64,000 nt of DNA from Lumbricus rubellus. Its lineage: Eukaryota; Annelida; Clitellata; Crassiclitellata; Lumbricidae. Of the stretch, positions 1 to 13,500 are shown one piece after another. Both the position numbers and the translations under genes were made by a program. Below the pieces are notes generated by a model, which worked only from the letters and a program-made list of their open reading frames with translations, was not told the origin of the DNA and did no database searches. Every line of letters begins with the position of its first letter. Positions within the stretch are counted from its first letter, which is position 1. The stretch covers positions 18,810,911-18,874,910 of the forward strand of contig OX243814.1 in assembly GCA_945859605.1 (NCBI GenBank), in the 5' to 3' direction.

Positions 1-390
1 GCAGCCATTCGTTGCACCAGTAAATGATATTAGTTACTTTTTCAAAAGTTTCTCTTTACCATCCATCAATGACATTGTTATGTTCACATAATTTTTCCTA
101 TTTAATGTGCTTCGGCGTATAACTTGGTGCGGGGTGTCACCCGAATTTGTGTAATATATAATTTTAAATAAACGACGATTTATGTATAGTTGTATACAGT
201 ATATATTTACATGTACATGTATACATAGCTCCGGCGTATACATGCAAGAATTCTTGTATATATCGCCAACCCATCATCCCTTGTTGCGCAAGCAGTCTAA
301 GTGACTCTTCACCTCTTTAATTAGGCCTAACGATTGCTTTGTTTTCTGCTGTTGTTGTTGCTGGCGTTGGCGTTGGTGTTGATGGTGTAG

Positions 391-1428
391 TGTGGAGTCC
401 ATGGAGCGACTGGGGTCCGTGTAGTAAGACGTGTGGCGATGGACTTCACCAGAGAACCAGATTCTGTCTTCAAGACAGTTGCAAGGAGGAGGATTTCCAG
501 GAAAGATCGTGCGACAACCTCAAGCCATGTGTCGGTCTGTATCATCAAGCGAAAAGCATCAATTCCTTACCAAATATAATATATTCATAACTCGATATTA
601 TTGGCCAAAAGACACCATGAGAATCAGAGAGCCGCCATTCCATACTTAAGTTGGTATAAGATATTATCTACAATGTGGTTAAGATTAGTTACTTATACAC
701 ACAAATGAACTATTGCACAGGTGATGACAGGTCCAAGCGAACATACATGTATAGTTGTATACTTCATCTGTTGAAAGTTTTTTTACATGCATATGATACT
801 CAAAATGGCTGTCAATCATAATTTCGTTATCTTCAATGCCATGATGGTATTTGTTTGTTGTTGCTGCTGCTGGTGATGGTGTTTGGTTGTTGTTGCTGCT
901 GCTGGTGTTGGTGGTGGTGTAGTGGTGGTGGTGGTGTGGTGGTGGTGGTGTAGTGGTGGTGGTGATGATGATGATGGTGGTGGTGGTGTGGTGGTGTTGG
1001 TGGTGGTGTGGTGGTAGTGTAGTAGTGGTGGTGGTGATGATGATGATGGTGGTGGTGGTGTGGTGGTGATGGTGTTGGTGGTGGTGTGGTGGTGGTGATG
1101 ATGATGATGGTTGTGGTGGTGGTGGTGGTGGTGGTGGTGGTGGTGGTGGTGGTGGTGGTGGTGGTGGTGGTGGTGGTGGTGGTGGTGGTGGTGGTGGTGG
1201 TGGTGGTGGTGGTGGTGGTGGTGGTGGTGGTGGTGGTGGTGGTGGTGGTGGTGGTGCACGAGAGCTTCAGTCTTTGATCGATGCAATGAATGATCAGTCA
1301 GCAAGCCAAAAAGTCCAAAGGGACCATCAGGTTGTCCAACTTCGGCCAGAGCTTTCTTAAAAGTCGGAGTCCATCTATAGATATCTCTTACTCCTCCGAC
1401 CTCTTTTACGCCTATTCTTATACGAGAA

Positions 1429-1507
<79 letters not shown>

Positions 1508-4500
1508 GACAGACAGACAGACAGAGACAGACAGAGAGTGACAGACAGAGAGTGACAGACAGAGACAGACAGACAGACAGAGAGACATAGACAGAGAGAA
1601 AGAGAGACAGAGACAGCCAGAGAGGAGGTCGCTGTGGTTGCAAATGTTACCTATAGTGTGTTATAAATATTACAGTCGATGGACAGTGGTCGGTCTATTC
1701 TGATTGGTCGACATGTAACGTTACTTGCGGTGAGGGTTACGAAGAGAGATCGAGGACTTGCTCCAGCCCAGCGCCAGCCAATGGTGGAAAGGATTGCGAG
1801 GGAGAGAGAGCGGAGAACAGGAAGTGCCAGAAGGAACTGCCTTGTCCAGGTCAGTCTACGATTCATTCACAATACACATTACACACCCTATTATATCGTT
1901 GGTGTGTTCGTCATCATAATCAACTGTATCACTCTCAGTCTCAGTCATCTTAATAATTATTGCATAATTATCTCAGTCGGAAAGTTTAGGATCGCGTTTG
2001 CATTGGATATAATCATTAGGCACACTTTTTCACGCGTCCGTCAAAGAATAGCGGTAACGCAGGGCCGTAAATCTGTTTCTAAATGTGGGGAGGGAAAATT
2101 CCTCTTCGCATTTGTGCGGAGTATATCTCCCTCAAGGAGCCCACCACTGAGTTCAGTGACATACTAGGATAGTGTTAAAAAATTGTTGGTTCGCATCACT
2201 CGACACAGCCTTTTATGTTCGGACTACAGTTAAACAAAACCAAGGTTCTCTTGCCAAATCAAAACAGTTTAAAGTAGTGGCTCCCAACCTTTTTTGACTT
2301 TACAGTCACTTTTTTCTAAGCTGCAGGACACGAGGGCCACTTTTTCTTAGTTGTAGGACATTAGTGGCCACAAGGCTAAAATGTAATTAACTAAAAGTAG
2401 GCTATATAAAATTGTTATAGGCCTAATTGATTCAAAATAGAATGTTTGATGTTATTTATAGATGTTATAACAAAATAATCTGTCATAGAAAATAACTATG
2501 TGTTCTATCCTGTCTAAATTGTCAATTTTTTCATACATTTTTGTTAATTCTTTGATAGATAAGGGCCAGGTTTTTAGGCCTGGCTGGCCACTTTTGGCCC
2601 ACGGGCCACGGGTTAAAATATTTAGGCCTATTTAGTCGCTTAATTGCTTCTTCAATTTGACACTGCATCTGAAATGGTTAGGCCTAGTACTCTAGGCTAC
2701 TAGGCCACCATAGCAACTCATCTGCAAGTTCTACTCTAAATTGAGATGTTACCCGCTTTTCTATATTCTTCAGTGTCATAATTATGTTTGATCGTCAACT
2801 TAGGGAAGTCGGTCATGATTCCTCTAACATGCGTTGACAAGGGGTTAAAACATGTAGGCTATAGGCCTACATAAGAGTTCGTGGCACTTACCAGAACACA
2901 ACCCTGCTTGAAGTGATTTCGAAAACGAAAAAGATTAGGCGTAGACTGTTTTAATTAGCCTATTTAACGCACAGCACTTAATTCGCGAATTTTGTTTAAC
3001 ATTATTTGTAATCCTCTTTTGGCCTATGGCCTAGTCGAATATGCGGTATAATGTGGTCTCGAGATGAACTGATATGAGGCCTATTTCTTCTTTCAAATCT
3101 GAGAGCCCACACTCCCAATAGGATTGCCCTCTGTAGGCTACTATATACATGTTATGTAATCATTAATGCCTTATGTTGTATTGTATATGAGGATTTATAA
3201 AACACCTCTTACAATACTAGCTATTCAAATGCCCTCTCAGCCCGAGGAAATAAGAAAGACTTAAAGCCCAAGTTTGGCGTGGGCGTGGCTTAAAACCTAA
3301 GGTTGGTCCCAGTATTCTCTCGGTGAACTGGACGTATAACCTATAGAGACCGGCTTGTCAATCAGCGTCTGATGCAAGTGCACATGAGAACACTGACCAA
3401 TGCTATAGATAAATATAGCCTATCTAACCAGGGTGAGGAATTGTCTATAGACTTCCCTGAGCGGGGTACCTTATGCAGATTAGCTTCGCGTATACGGTCT
3501 GTGTGACGCATAAGCCAGGTAAACTATACCCTCTAATACAATTGACCATCGTGCCCCCAAGGTTCTTGATCGTGCCCTGAAATATTCTGCTGGCAGGGGT
3601 GGGGAATTGTTACATACACAGTGTATACGCATATGTGTGTATATAAATATGTGTATACGCAGGTATACAGGAACTAGCTAATCTACCTATAGGACTCCAC
3701 GCAAGCCAGATAAGCTGGTGGACAGTTGGCCTAGATTATGCCCGGGGTCTAGCTATACCAATACCAAGGATCAGAGGAATTACCCTAATACTTATACCTG
3801 TCAGCCAAACAATGGAGCAGCAGATGTGCATGGTCATTGCAGTAAACACGCGATTGAATTCATTGTGGTGTGGGAGTAGTAGTACGAAGCTGGAGCTGAA
3901 AGGGTTGAACAATGCTAGTGTATGCTCATTATCATAGCAATAGGCACCACTTTCTTATTTGGAGGGGTTCCAGTTTTCTTTACACACTGGCAGCTTCTAT
4001 TGCAATGGGACCCATGCATGCCTATCTAATGCAACGTAATATAAATATGTAACGTAATACAAACAGCTTCAATACAAACAGCTTCGGTTGATTGTAATGC
4101 AACAATGATACAAGTTTGTCTACGGGTGAATATGTAAATGTATATATAAATGCATATAGAATTATACATTATACAATACATATACGGTTTGTCTAGAGGC
4201 ACTAGACCATGCCCCCAGGGACTATCCATCAATACCAACGGCCATACGTGTATACAGCAGTGGAAGGATCTTGATAGCTGTCAGCCAGACTTCAGTGCTA
4301 GTGTCTGCTCATTTCCATACCAATGGACACAGACAGAGACATGTAAACACAGGCCGTATACGCGAAGGAAAGACAGAACCATCAAGATCATCCAAAGAAC
4401 CTTGGCTGACCATCAAGCCCTTCGATATTCTGCTGGAGGGAGGAGAGGGAGGGGGTGGAATTATTTGTTCCTCTCGGCCTGCTCCTCTGCTTTTCAATTG

Positions 4501-7500
4501 TTGAGCCTTCCATTAGAGATTAGTCTCCTGCCAACTGCTAGCAATACCAAGGCCAGGTTGTATTACATCACTTTAGGCTCTTTCCCTTCTCAGTTCCTGT
4601 AGGCCTATAAAACTCTAGCTGGTGCTTTGATTTACCGGCCCACAGCTCCATGATGTTTCATCCAGCAGCTTGATAACTTGCTTGGAATATGCATATTAGC
4701 TTGCCCGTGTATATATATATATATATATAATGTATATAGACTGTATAGGCCTACATATAAAATAATTATGTGTATATAAAATAGCAGACTATACACCAAG
4801 ATACTTCCGCCAATGAATAACCGATCCTGTATACTAGCTATCTATAATTCTGTACCAGCCCTAGTTCATGTGTTTATCTTTACCTCAGAGCATGGCCTAC
4901 AAGCAGGGTGAGAATTGCCAGGGGGTTTCAACCCCCAGTCTTTCTTAGAGCCCCCATAGTAAAGCCTATTTTTTACACCCAAATTCCAAGTGGATAATGG
5001 TCCATCAACCCAGTTATTTGTCCACAATTCTTACACTGCCTACAAACAAGGTTCTTTCAATACATCTTGACCTCCAAGTGTACGGTGTACCTTTGTTTAT
5101 AAGTCTGGGCACCAGATATAGCTTTATACAGTTGAAATCTCAATTGATAAATTGAGAAGCCAACCAGCGTAACTTTAGGGATATAATACAACCTGGCATT
5201 GATACTGCTAGCTCTTGGCAGGAGGCGAATATCTACATGTAAAGGGAGGAATTTCATAATGGAAGGCCCAACAATTGAGAACAGTTGTCTACCTGCAAGC
5301 CTGCAAAGTGTGTGGATCTTGGTCTAGTTGAGGAGTAGGCCTATGCTTGGAGGAACAAACAATTCTACCTCCCCCGCCAGGAGAGTATCCATTGCAAGCA
5401 TTGGAAGGGCTCGATGGTCAGCTGTATTAGCGGCTAAAAGTTTACCTGTCTGAAATGATGTAATACAACCAATTGCCTTGATATTGCTAGCCCTTGGCAA
5501 GAGGCCAGCTTAGGAGCAGGCTCCGAAGAACAAAACAATTCCCCCACCCCTGCCAGCAGAATATTGCAGGGCTCGATGGTCAGCTGTGTTAGCAGGTATA
5601 CTGTATACAAGTTTACCTGTCTTAGTGCTTATGTGCCAACTAGATTTCGAACCCATGGTCACTGGCCGGCATTGGTAGGCCAGGCTAATCTGCATACAGA
5701 GACCCACTCAGGGGAGTCTTTAGAATCTTTACACAACAATTCCTTGACCTAGTTTAGCAATCTAAAGCAGCTGCCAGTGCTTTCAGATGAACTTGGAGCA
5801 GATACTGATTGGTCAGCGTCACGCCCACTAAACAGAGACCTGCTGACCAATCAGATTGGTTTACCAAGAAACTGCCAAAAGCAAAACCTTGGTCTTTAAG
5901 ACTTAAAGCAGCCGAAGTGCTCGAAGCCGTCACTCCCTACCCCCCGAATGAGATCTTACTAAGGATGAGGGAAGGCCGAGAGGTCATTACTTAGAAGCGC
6001 ATAGAAGGGTCCACAATGAAAGAGGCTGGGTGTTATGCCATGGTATATAGTCCTTGCCCGAGGGACTAGAAGATCAAGTCGATCAGCAGACCGGAGCGGA
6101 AGAGACTGCGGAGAAGGGTTGGTGCATTAAGCCACAAAGGTATTTCACTGCCTGTCCATTTTGAGCTTATAATTATATACGTATGCTATGTATATATATA
6201 TATATATTATATATCTGTCACATCACATCATAAATTTCTCCCGCTTTGTATTAATGAAGAAGAGATTTTATCGTTCAATTTATACATTTACACCTCTTAA
6301 TTCTTCTTCTGGTTCTCTGCCCCCATGCAGGTTCGGCTGTCCATTGTCCTATGTCGCCACTCTTCCGTTCGCTGGGTCTTCTCGTTTAGTACCTCTTAAT
6401 TGAAGCTCTGTATGAGAACTTACAGCTTTTAATTACACAGAGCAGGTTTTCAAGTATCCACGGTTCGGGTCCGTGCAATGTGCAGTCGCCTAGAGCTTGA
6501 CGACTCTAACATTTGTGAGACATCTGAGAGGAAAATGTGGGGTGGGAATTCCTTCAAGTTCCCTCCCCTGGCCAAAAGGTGGGAGGGGAATTCCCTCCTT
6601 GCCCTCCCCGTGATTTACGGCCCTGCGGTAACTCGATGTATGCAATCCATGCTTGCTTGATGCATCTAACTAACCAGTTCGAGATTGTCTGCTGACTTGG
6701 CGGGCCACAACAATTAAATGCAGTTCCAAAATGAATCATCAAGAGAGCACGAGAAGTAAATCGATAATTTTTGTCAATTATCCTTGATAGCATCGAATCA
6801 TCATCGTCATCATCATTAGTAATAGTCAAATATCATCATCTGTGTTGTGATGATGTAATAGTGGATGCTGATCATGCTGGTGTTGAATACCATCGATTAC
6901 AGCATCAGTTGTGATCATGCCCGTGTTAAATGGTTTGCTAGTGGATGGCGGTTGGTCGGACTGGAGCAACTGGACGACGTGTTCAGCCACTTGTGGAGAG
7001 GGATTCCAGACACGGTCACGCCAGTGCAACAATCCTCTTCCGCAGCATGGAGGAAAGCCTTGCGAGGGCATCGAACTGGAAAGCATGCCATGCGTGACGA
7101 GAACCAACTGCGCTGGTAATCGTCATCGTAATCGTAATATCCGGATTTTTAAAAATGCCCCTCGAAAGCCGAGCGCAGGGCACCAGCTTATTCAAGAGCG
7201 TTGAATCAGTCTCATTACATCGCTGTTCTTATAAGTTCATGATTATCAATAATAGCACATATATTATATTACAGTAATATAATATATGTGATAATAGTTT
7301 ATTGTGTCACGAATGTCTTTCTGACCAATACGATCACCTCTATGTTTTCTTCGACGCCATTCCGTCACATGCTCATAACATTTGAATTCAGCAGTAGCCA
7401 TAGATCCATACCTTAAGCTAATCTATAGGTTTACTTCTATATACGAGAGGTGACGTTTGGCCAATGCTTCGAGATGCATCATTGTCGGATATGCTTCTAT

Positions 7501-10500
7501 TTATTGCAATTTCTTATGCAGAATTTTCATTCGCGTGGCTGACGATAGGTATTGTGAATAAGTCTAGGCCTACTTGTAACAAGCAACGTTAATTCAACGT
7601 GCTCTTATTATTAATTATCTTTCTCGCCGAACCCTTCTTTCTGCATGTCTAGACTATGCCTGCTTGATATCCATGAATGTTTACTTGGTAAGCAATACTA
7701 ATTATTATTATTATAGCTGCTATCTAATGTACCATTCCGGATTTCCGGTCTTGTTCTTGACTGGACGCCTGTGATGTGTTTTTCTATCTCCTTCTGTTGA
7801 TTCCTATCACGGATTTTTAAACAAGATTAGTTTAAATAATAACAATTTTCATTGTTTATTAATGTTTTCAGTGGACGGGAACTGGACGGATTGGTCAAAG
7901 ATGGACATCTGTTCTGCGAAGCCATGTTCCGGTCAGCCTGGCTACAGGACCCGGTTCCGCAGCTGCACGAGTCCGAGACCGATGTTCGGAGGGCGACCGT
8001 GCAAAGGCAGATCGTGGATGAGGGAACCGTGCTACAACAACGACTTCTGCACAGACAAAGGTAATCGTAAACGTAATCTCTAAATTTATAAAGCGCCACA
8101 CAAAAGCCAAGAGCAGAGCACCAGTTTATTTACGAGTGCTGAGGGTGAGTATACCACCCCACGAAAAATACTACATTCAGACCTGCAGCAGTCACATAGG
8201 ACACATATTTACACAAATGTCTGGCTCTAGGATGATCTTAACCGTCTTCTATATAGTGTCTCTCTTCCGTCAGAACTAAGTCTTGATTCGATGCCAGTTT
8301 TTCGATCGTAGTTTGTGTTGTTATTTCGGTGACGCCTCGGGTTAGTAATTCGTGCCCACGATAATATAATACTTTCCATTAATTTTGTCCACAGTATAAT
8401 CGGAGACCATAGCAGGGGTTATTTTAAGGAAATTTCTCAACTGCACATAATTATCAGAATAGCATCCTACATCGGGTAAATTGGTCATTACTGAGACTAA
8501 CAGGGCTTTTTTAACGTGCAGTTCTACACAAAATGTGCAGTTCTAAATGGATTTGTGAAGTTTTTTTTAACCTAACAAACATAGATCAATTAACATTAAT
8601 TCAAGCAAACTATTTATTTATTTTGCATATATAAACTGAACTTATACATAAAACCTTTGTACAGGGGCGGAAACCTGATCCGAACTTTTGGGGGACGGAC
8701 GAACAGCTAATCAATTTCGTTTTATTCCTGTATTCTTCTTCGCGTATGCTACTGCTCCAGGTCTTGTCGGAGCGTGGACCGGGATTCGGATGAGTTCGGT
8801 CAGCTGGTGGCATCCTTAGTTTCCCCGAAGGTACTCACAGGGAGGGCGCGCCTGGGTTGACCCAGGCTTCGTGAACGCGGATGCCATCCTCCCCCTGTAT
8901 TAAGAACGATATTCGGGTGTATAAGAACATAATTTCGAGTCCAATATTATCAACGATTTTCAGGTGTCTAGGGATCATTTTGGTTTGAGTATTATCGAAG
9001 ATTTTCGAGTGTTTAGGGACATTGTTTTGATTTCAGTATTATCAAGGATTTTCGAGTGTGTAAGGACATTTTGCTTTGAGTATTATCAAAGATTTTTTGG
9101 GAGTAATTGTAATTGTAATTGTAACTGAACATTTATATAGCGCCACTTCAAGAGAACTCCTCAGAGGCGCTCCCGACCTGACACCAAACCATAATCAAAG
9201 AGAATGATTTTCAAACGCTTGCAGAAAAGGGGCAAAGAAAGACAAAAAAGTTCATTACGGAGACTAATAGGTAACTTATTCCAGAAAGACGGACCGACCA
9301 TAGCAAAACTTCTATGCAACACTGTGGAAGATCGAGCCATATGAACAACCAGGTCGCCATGCGTTGCAGAGCGAAGGAATCTACGGCCTGGAATGGATAG
9401 CACAGGCACACAAAGTTCCATAAGATAGATTGTAGATAGATAGATAGTTCCATAAGATAGATAGGCCTGCTAGGCAATTACGCATGAGCATTAGAATCTT
9501 AAACTCAATACGTTTTTGCATAGGCAACCAGTGCAGTTCCTCCCGTATAAAACTTGATATATGCCCAAACTTTGGAATGCCACCAATCAGGCGAGCTGCA
9601 GCATTAAGGACATATTGTAACTTATTAATGCGTGAAAGAGTTAAGCCCGCATAAATGGCACTGCCATAGTCCATAGTCAACTCTTGTGCAAAAAAAATAG
9701 ATAGTTCCATAAGATAGATAGGCCTGCTAGGCAATTACGCATGAGCATTAGAATCTTAAACTCAATACGTTTTTGCATAGGCAACCAGTGCAGTTCCTCC
9801 CGTATAAAACTTGATATATGCCCAAACTTTGGAATGCCACCAATCAGGCGAGCTGCAGCATTAAGGACATATTGTAACTTATTAATGCGTGAAAGAGTTA
9901 AGCCCGCATAAATGGCACTGCCATAGTCCATAGTCAACTCTTGTGCAAAAAAAGCATGCATCAGAGTAGTGACGGCTTTAGTTGTAAGAGAGCGAAGCAC
10001 CGAGCGAATCTGACAAAGCAAGTGTAAGGACAGCACTTTGATTTTTAGTATTATCAAAGATTTTCGGGTGTGTAATGAAATTTTTTTGATTTCAGTATTA
10101 TCAAGGATTCTCGGGTGTGTAAGGACATCATTTTGATTTCAGTATTATCAAGGATTTTCGGGTGTTATATGACATAATTTTTTATTCTCGTATTATAAAG
10201 GATTTTCGGGTGTAAAGGACATCATTTTGATTCCCGTATATTATCAAGATATTTTGGCGACTAAAATAAGGTGTCTTCAGACATTTTGACGACTAGAAAA
10301 GGTGTCTTAAGAAATTTTGACAACCAAAAAGGGTGTCTTCAGACATTTTGACGACTAAACAAAGGTGTCTTCAGAAATTTGAGACCTAAAAAGTGTCTTC
10401 CGATATTTTGATGACTAAAAAAAGGTGTCTTCAGAAATTTTAACGACTAAAAAAGGTGTCTTCAGAAATTTTGACAACCAAAAAAGGTGTCTTTAGAAAT

Positions 10501-13500
10501 TTTGACTCCTAAAAAAGGTGTCTTCAGAAATTTTGAGACCTAAAAAAGTGTCTACCGATATTTTGACGACTAAAATAAGGTGTTTTCAGAAATTTTGACG
10601 ACTAAACAAAGGTGTCTTCAGAAATTTTGACAACTAAGAAAGGTGTTTTCAGAAATTTTGAAGACTAAAAAGGTGTCTACAGAAATTTTGACACCTTAAA
10701 AAAAGTGTTTTCAGAAACTCTGCCACCTTAAAACGGTGTCTTTAGAAATTTTGTCGACTAAAGAAAAGTGTCTTCAGAAATTTCGACAACTAAAAAAGGT
10801 GTCTTCAGAAATTTTGACAGCTAAAAAAGATGTCTTCAGAAATTTTGACACCTAAAAAACGTATCCCGATATTTTGACGACTAAAGTAACGTGTCTTCAG
10901 AAATTTTGACGATTAAAAAAAGGCTTCAGAAATTTTGACGACTAAAATAAGGCGTCTTCAGAAATTCTGACCACTAAACAAATGTGTCTTTAGAAATTTT
11001 GACTACTAAAAAAGGTACCTTCAGACATTTTGCCGACTAAAAAAGGTGCTTTTCAAAATTTTGACGACTGAAAAAAGTCATCGGAAATTCTCTGCCGAAT
11101 AACCTCCCCCCCAAATCAATTCCTGGCTACGGCCTTGGAGGCTGGGGTAGTTGTGCAGTTCTAAAAATTCCTCTAAAAAAGCCCTACCGCCAAGGCTTGT
11201 TTTGCGTGGAATAGCTGAATTGGGGGAAATTTTATACGGTGTAAGATTGTTTGCGATCCTTTATGTTTATATGCTTTCACGTCTATTGTTTAAAATAATA
11301 ATTTTGAAGTTGTAAACACAAAAGCAGAGAAGTCCTGTGCTCCGCCTGGTTTTCTTTTTAACTCATTATTTTGTTACAAACTGGGAATCTTGCATTTGAA
11401 TTTGTTTCGCTAAGCGTTGTATGGCTTGCATCGATGACAGCTTGTTTGAATATGCCATTTATCTCTATAGACTTGTTTTCTTGTATAATTTTTATTTTAT
11501 GCCAATAGAGTTGTCAGCAGAAATTTAAAGTTAAATTCACGGCAAAAATGTCTTATAATCTTCTTTTTTCCAATTAGTTTAAATAAAATATATTAGCTAC
11601 TTACATTGTTTATGCGATTGTGTGTAAAAAAGTAACTGCACAAAACCTGATTTTCAACTGCACAAATTCGTTTTCCAACTACACACTTTGTGTCCAGCTG
11701 CACGTTAAAATAACCCCTGGACCATAGATGTTAACAACGGTTAAAAAACGAATGAAAAACGGCATTTTTCAATAACTTTTATAAAGTTTTTATAATGTAA
11801 GAGACTGATTGTGTTTCCTGCAATGTATTTATCCAGTGGATGGCGGTTGGTGCATCTGGAAAGATTGGTCGGAATGCAAGAAGGGAATCATGAAGCGAAT
11901 CAGAAGCTGCGAATGCCCTCCACCTGCAAACGATGGAAAACGATGCGAAGGTATTCCATGGATAACTCGGCTCGCGGTCTATGCACACTCATGCATATAC
12001 ATACATACCTGCATACAAATATACGTATGTACATACATACAAACTCGCCTGCATACAAACACACATATGTACATACATACATACATACATACATACATAC
12101 ACACATACATACATACATACATGTACATACATACATACATACATACATACATACATACAAACTTACCTGCATACAAACATACGTAGCCTATGTGCATACA
12201 TTGTGCTTACATACAAACTCACCTGCACACAAACACACATATGTGCATACAAACATACCTGCATACTAACATACGTAGTTACATATATACACACATACAT
12301 TATCCCAGAACTTTTGCTCTGCCAGAACTTTTGCCCTGCTAGGAGGGGGTGTGGGCTAAGTCCTCCCCCAAAGATGATCAGGTTTTTTGCCGCCACTGCC
12401 TTTATTGGGTATACGCTAGGATTCGATTATTTTACTTGGGGTACAATAAAAAGAAAGTTTGAGAATCGATAGAGTTTTGAGGTGACTCACCAAAACTGTT
12501 GTTGTACTTGCTGCAGGTGACGATTTCGAAGAGAAGACCTGTGGTATAATCGTTGAAAGACAGGAAGAACTGGCTGCCACAGGTAGGCTACATGACATTG
12601 TAGTAATATCAGAATTATTCTTTATTGTATAATTTTAAATGGACTTGTACGGCGTACAAGTTGCGTTTAAGCTGTAGATTGCACGATTGCTTGATGATGT
12701 CACGTAAGTAAGTAAGTATAGCCTTTATTACTCCATTTGCAAACGCACAATGGGACATTGACGATTATGCAAAATGACACCTAGTCCTAGAAGTAGGTCT
12801 AATAATAAAGTGTTGTCCTACACGAAAAGTAATGTAAAACAAAATGTTAATAAGTGTAAAGCATTCTGGTAGGCTAATGGAACTCTTTCTTGTGAGAAAG
12901 CAATAACGTGACATTGTGAGATTGCGTGAACGTGGACACAGTGTTGTGAAAAAAAATTCATGAACTGGAGGAGGGAGGGAGGGAGGGAGGGAGGGAGGGA
13001 GGGAGGGAGGGAGGGAGGGAGGGAGGGAGAAAATCGTTAGCTGCGCTGATTTCTAATATTAGACCTATAGTCTATCTTTGTCCATGAGATCTTTGTATGG
13101 GGACGAGTGTCTTATTATTTTCAGGTTGCCTGTACGGATATAATTATAATTATAATTATGTAGTTGCATTTTTCTTTTCGGATAGATTTGATAGATCATT
13201 TGCATTCAAATAGCCTTTGTCTGTTGTAACAGTACAGTGCCCCAGTGTCCTGTTATTATTGCAAAGAATCTGCTTTGCTGACTCAAATGTTGAGCAGTGT
13301 ATCTGAAATGCCTGTGAATTTATATTTAGTGAAAACTTCAGCTTACGTAACCAAGCGTGAAGGTTGCTATGACAACGAAGCGTCTGGTGATGGAAGTGAA
13401 GTCAACTGTGACCAGGTAAACGTCTAGACAATCATTATATAGCGCCTTTAGAGTATAACCTGGGCCAATCACCAAGTGTTTGCATGTTCCTGTTTTGTTT

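Larger units (their letters stand above)
8413..11719. mobile_element. 3.3-kb hAT-like non-autonomous composite element
   Basis: Terminal inverted repeats read CAGGGGTTATTTTAA at 8413 and its complement ending at 11719. The flanks are an 8-bp direct repeat, GACCATAG, at 8405-8412 and 11720-11727. The CAG... terminus with 8-bp duplication is the hAT-superfamily signature. Subterminal CTGCAC phrases repeat inside both ends, and a second inner inverted pair (agggctttttta at 8504; complement at about 11178-11189) lies within. There is no transposase ORF. The interior has collected a LINE fragment, a 257-bp duplication and two tandem-repeat arrays. It lies in the intron between TSP1 exons 7872-8060 and 11837-11950. 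Confidence 0.85.

Noticed and set aside
816..1643. Long minus-strand reading frame rich in histidine and serine
   Set aside because: It is the translation of the (TGG)n and (GACA)n microsatellites; no start context, domain or splice pattern supports a gene.
5809..5994. 61-residue frame upstream of the third TSP1 exon
   Set aside because: No TSP1 signature, splice sites or family resemblance; lies in degraded repeat sequence.
10261..11095. CRISPR-like array
   Set aside because: Unit is about 33 bases with no unique spacers, sequence lies in a eukaryotic intron, and the same array occurs inside another transposon.
11809..12472. Overlapping frames rich in Tyr-Ile-His-Thr
   Set aside because: They read through the (ATAC)n array; only the first part (11837-11950) is a real exon.
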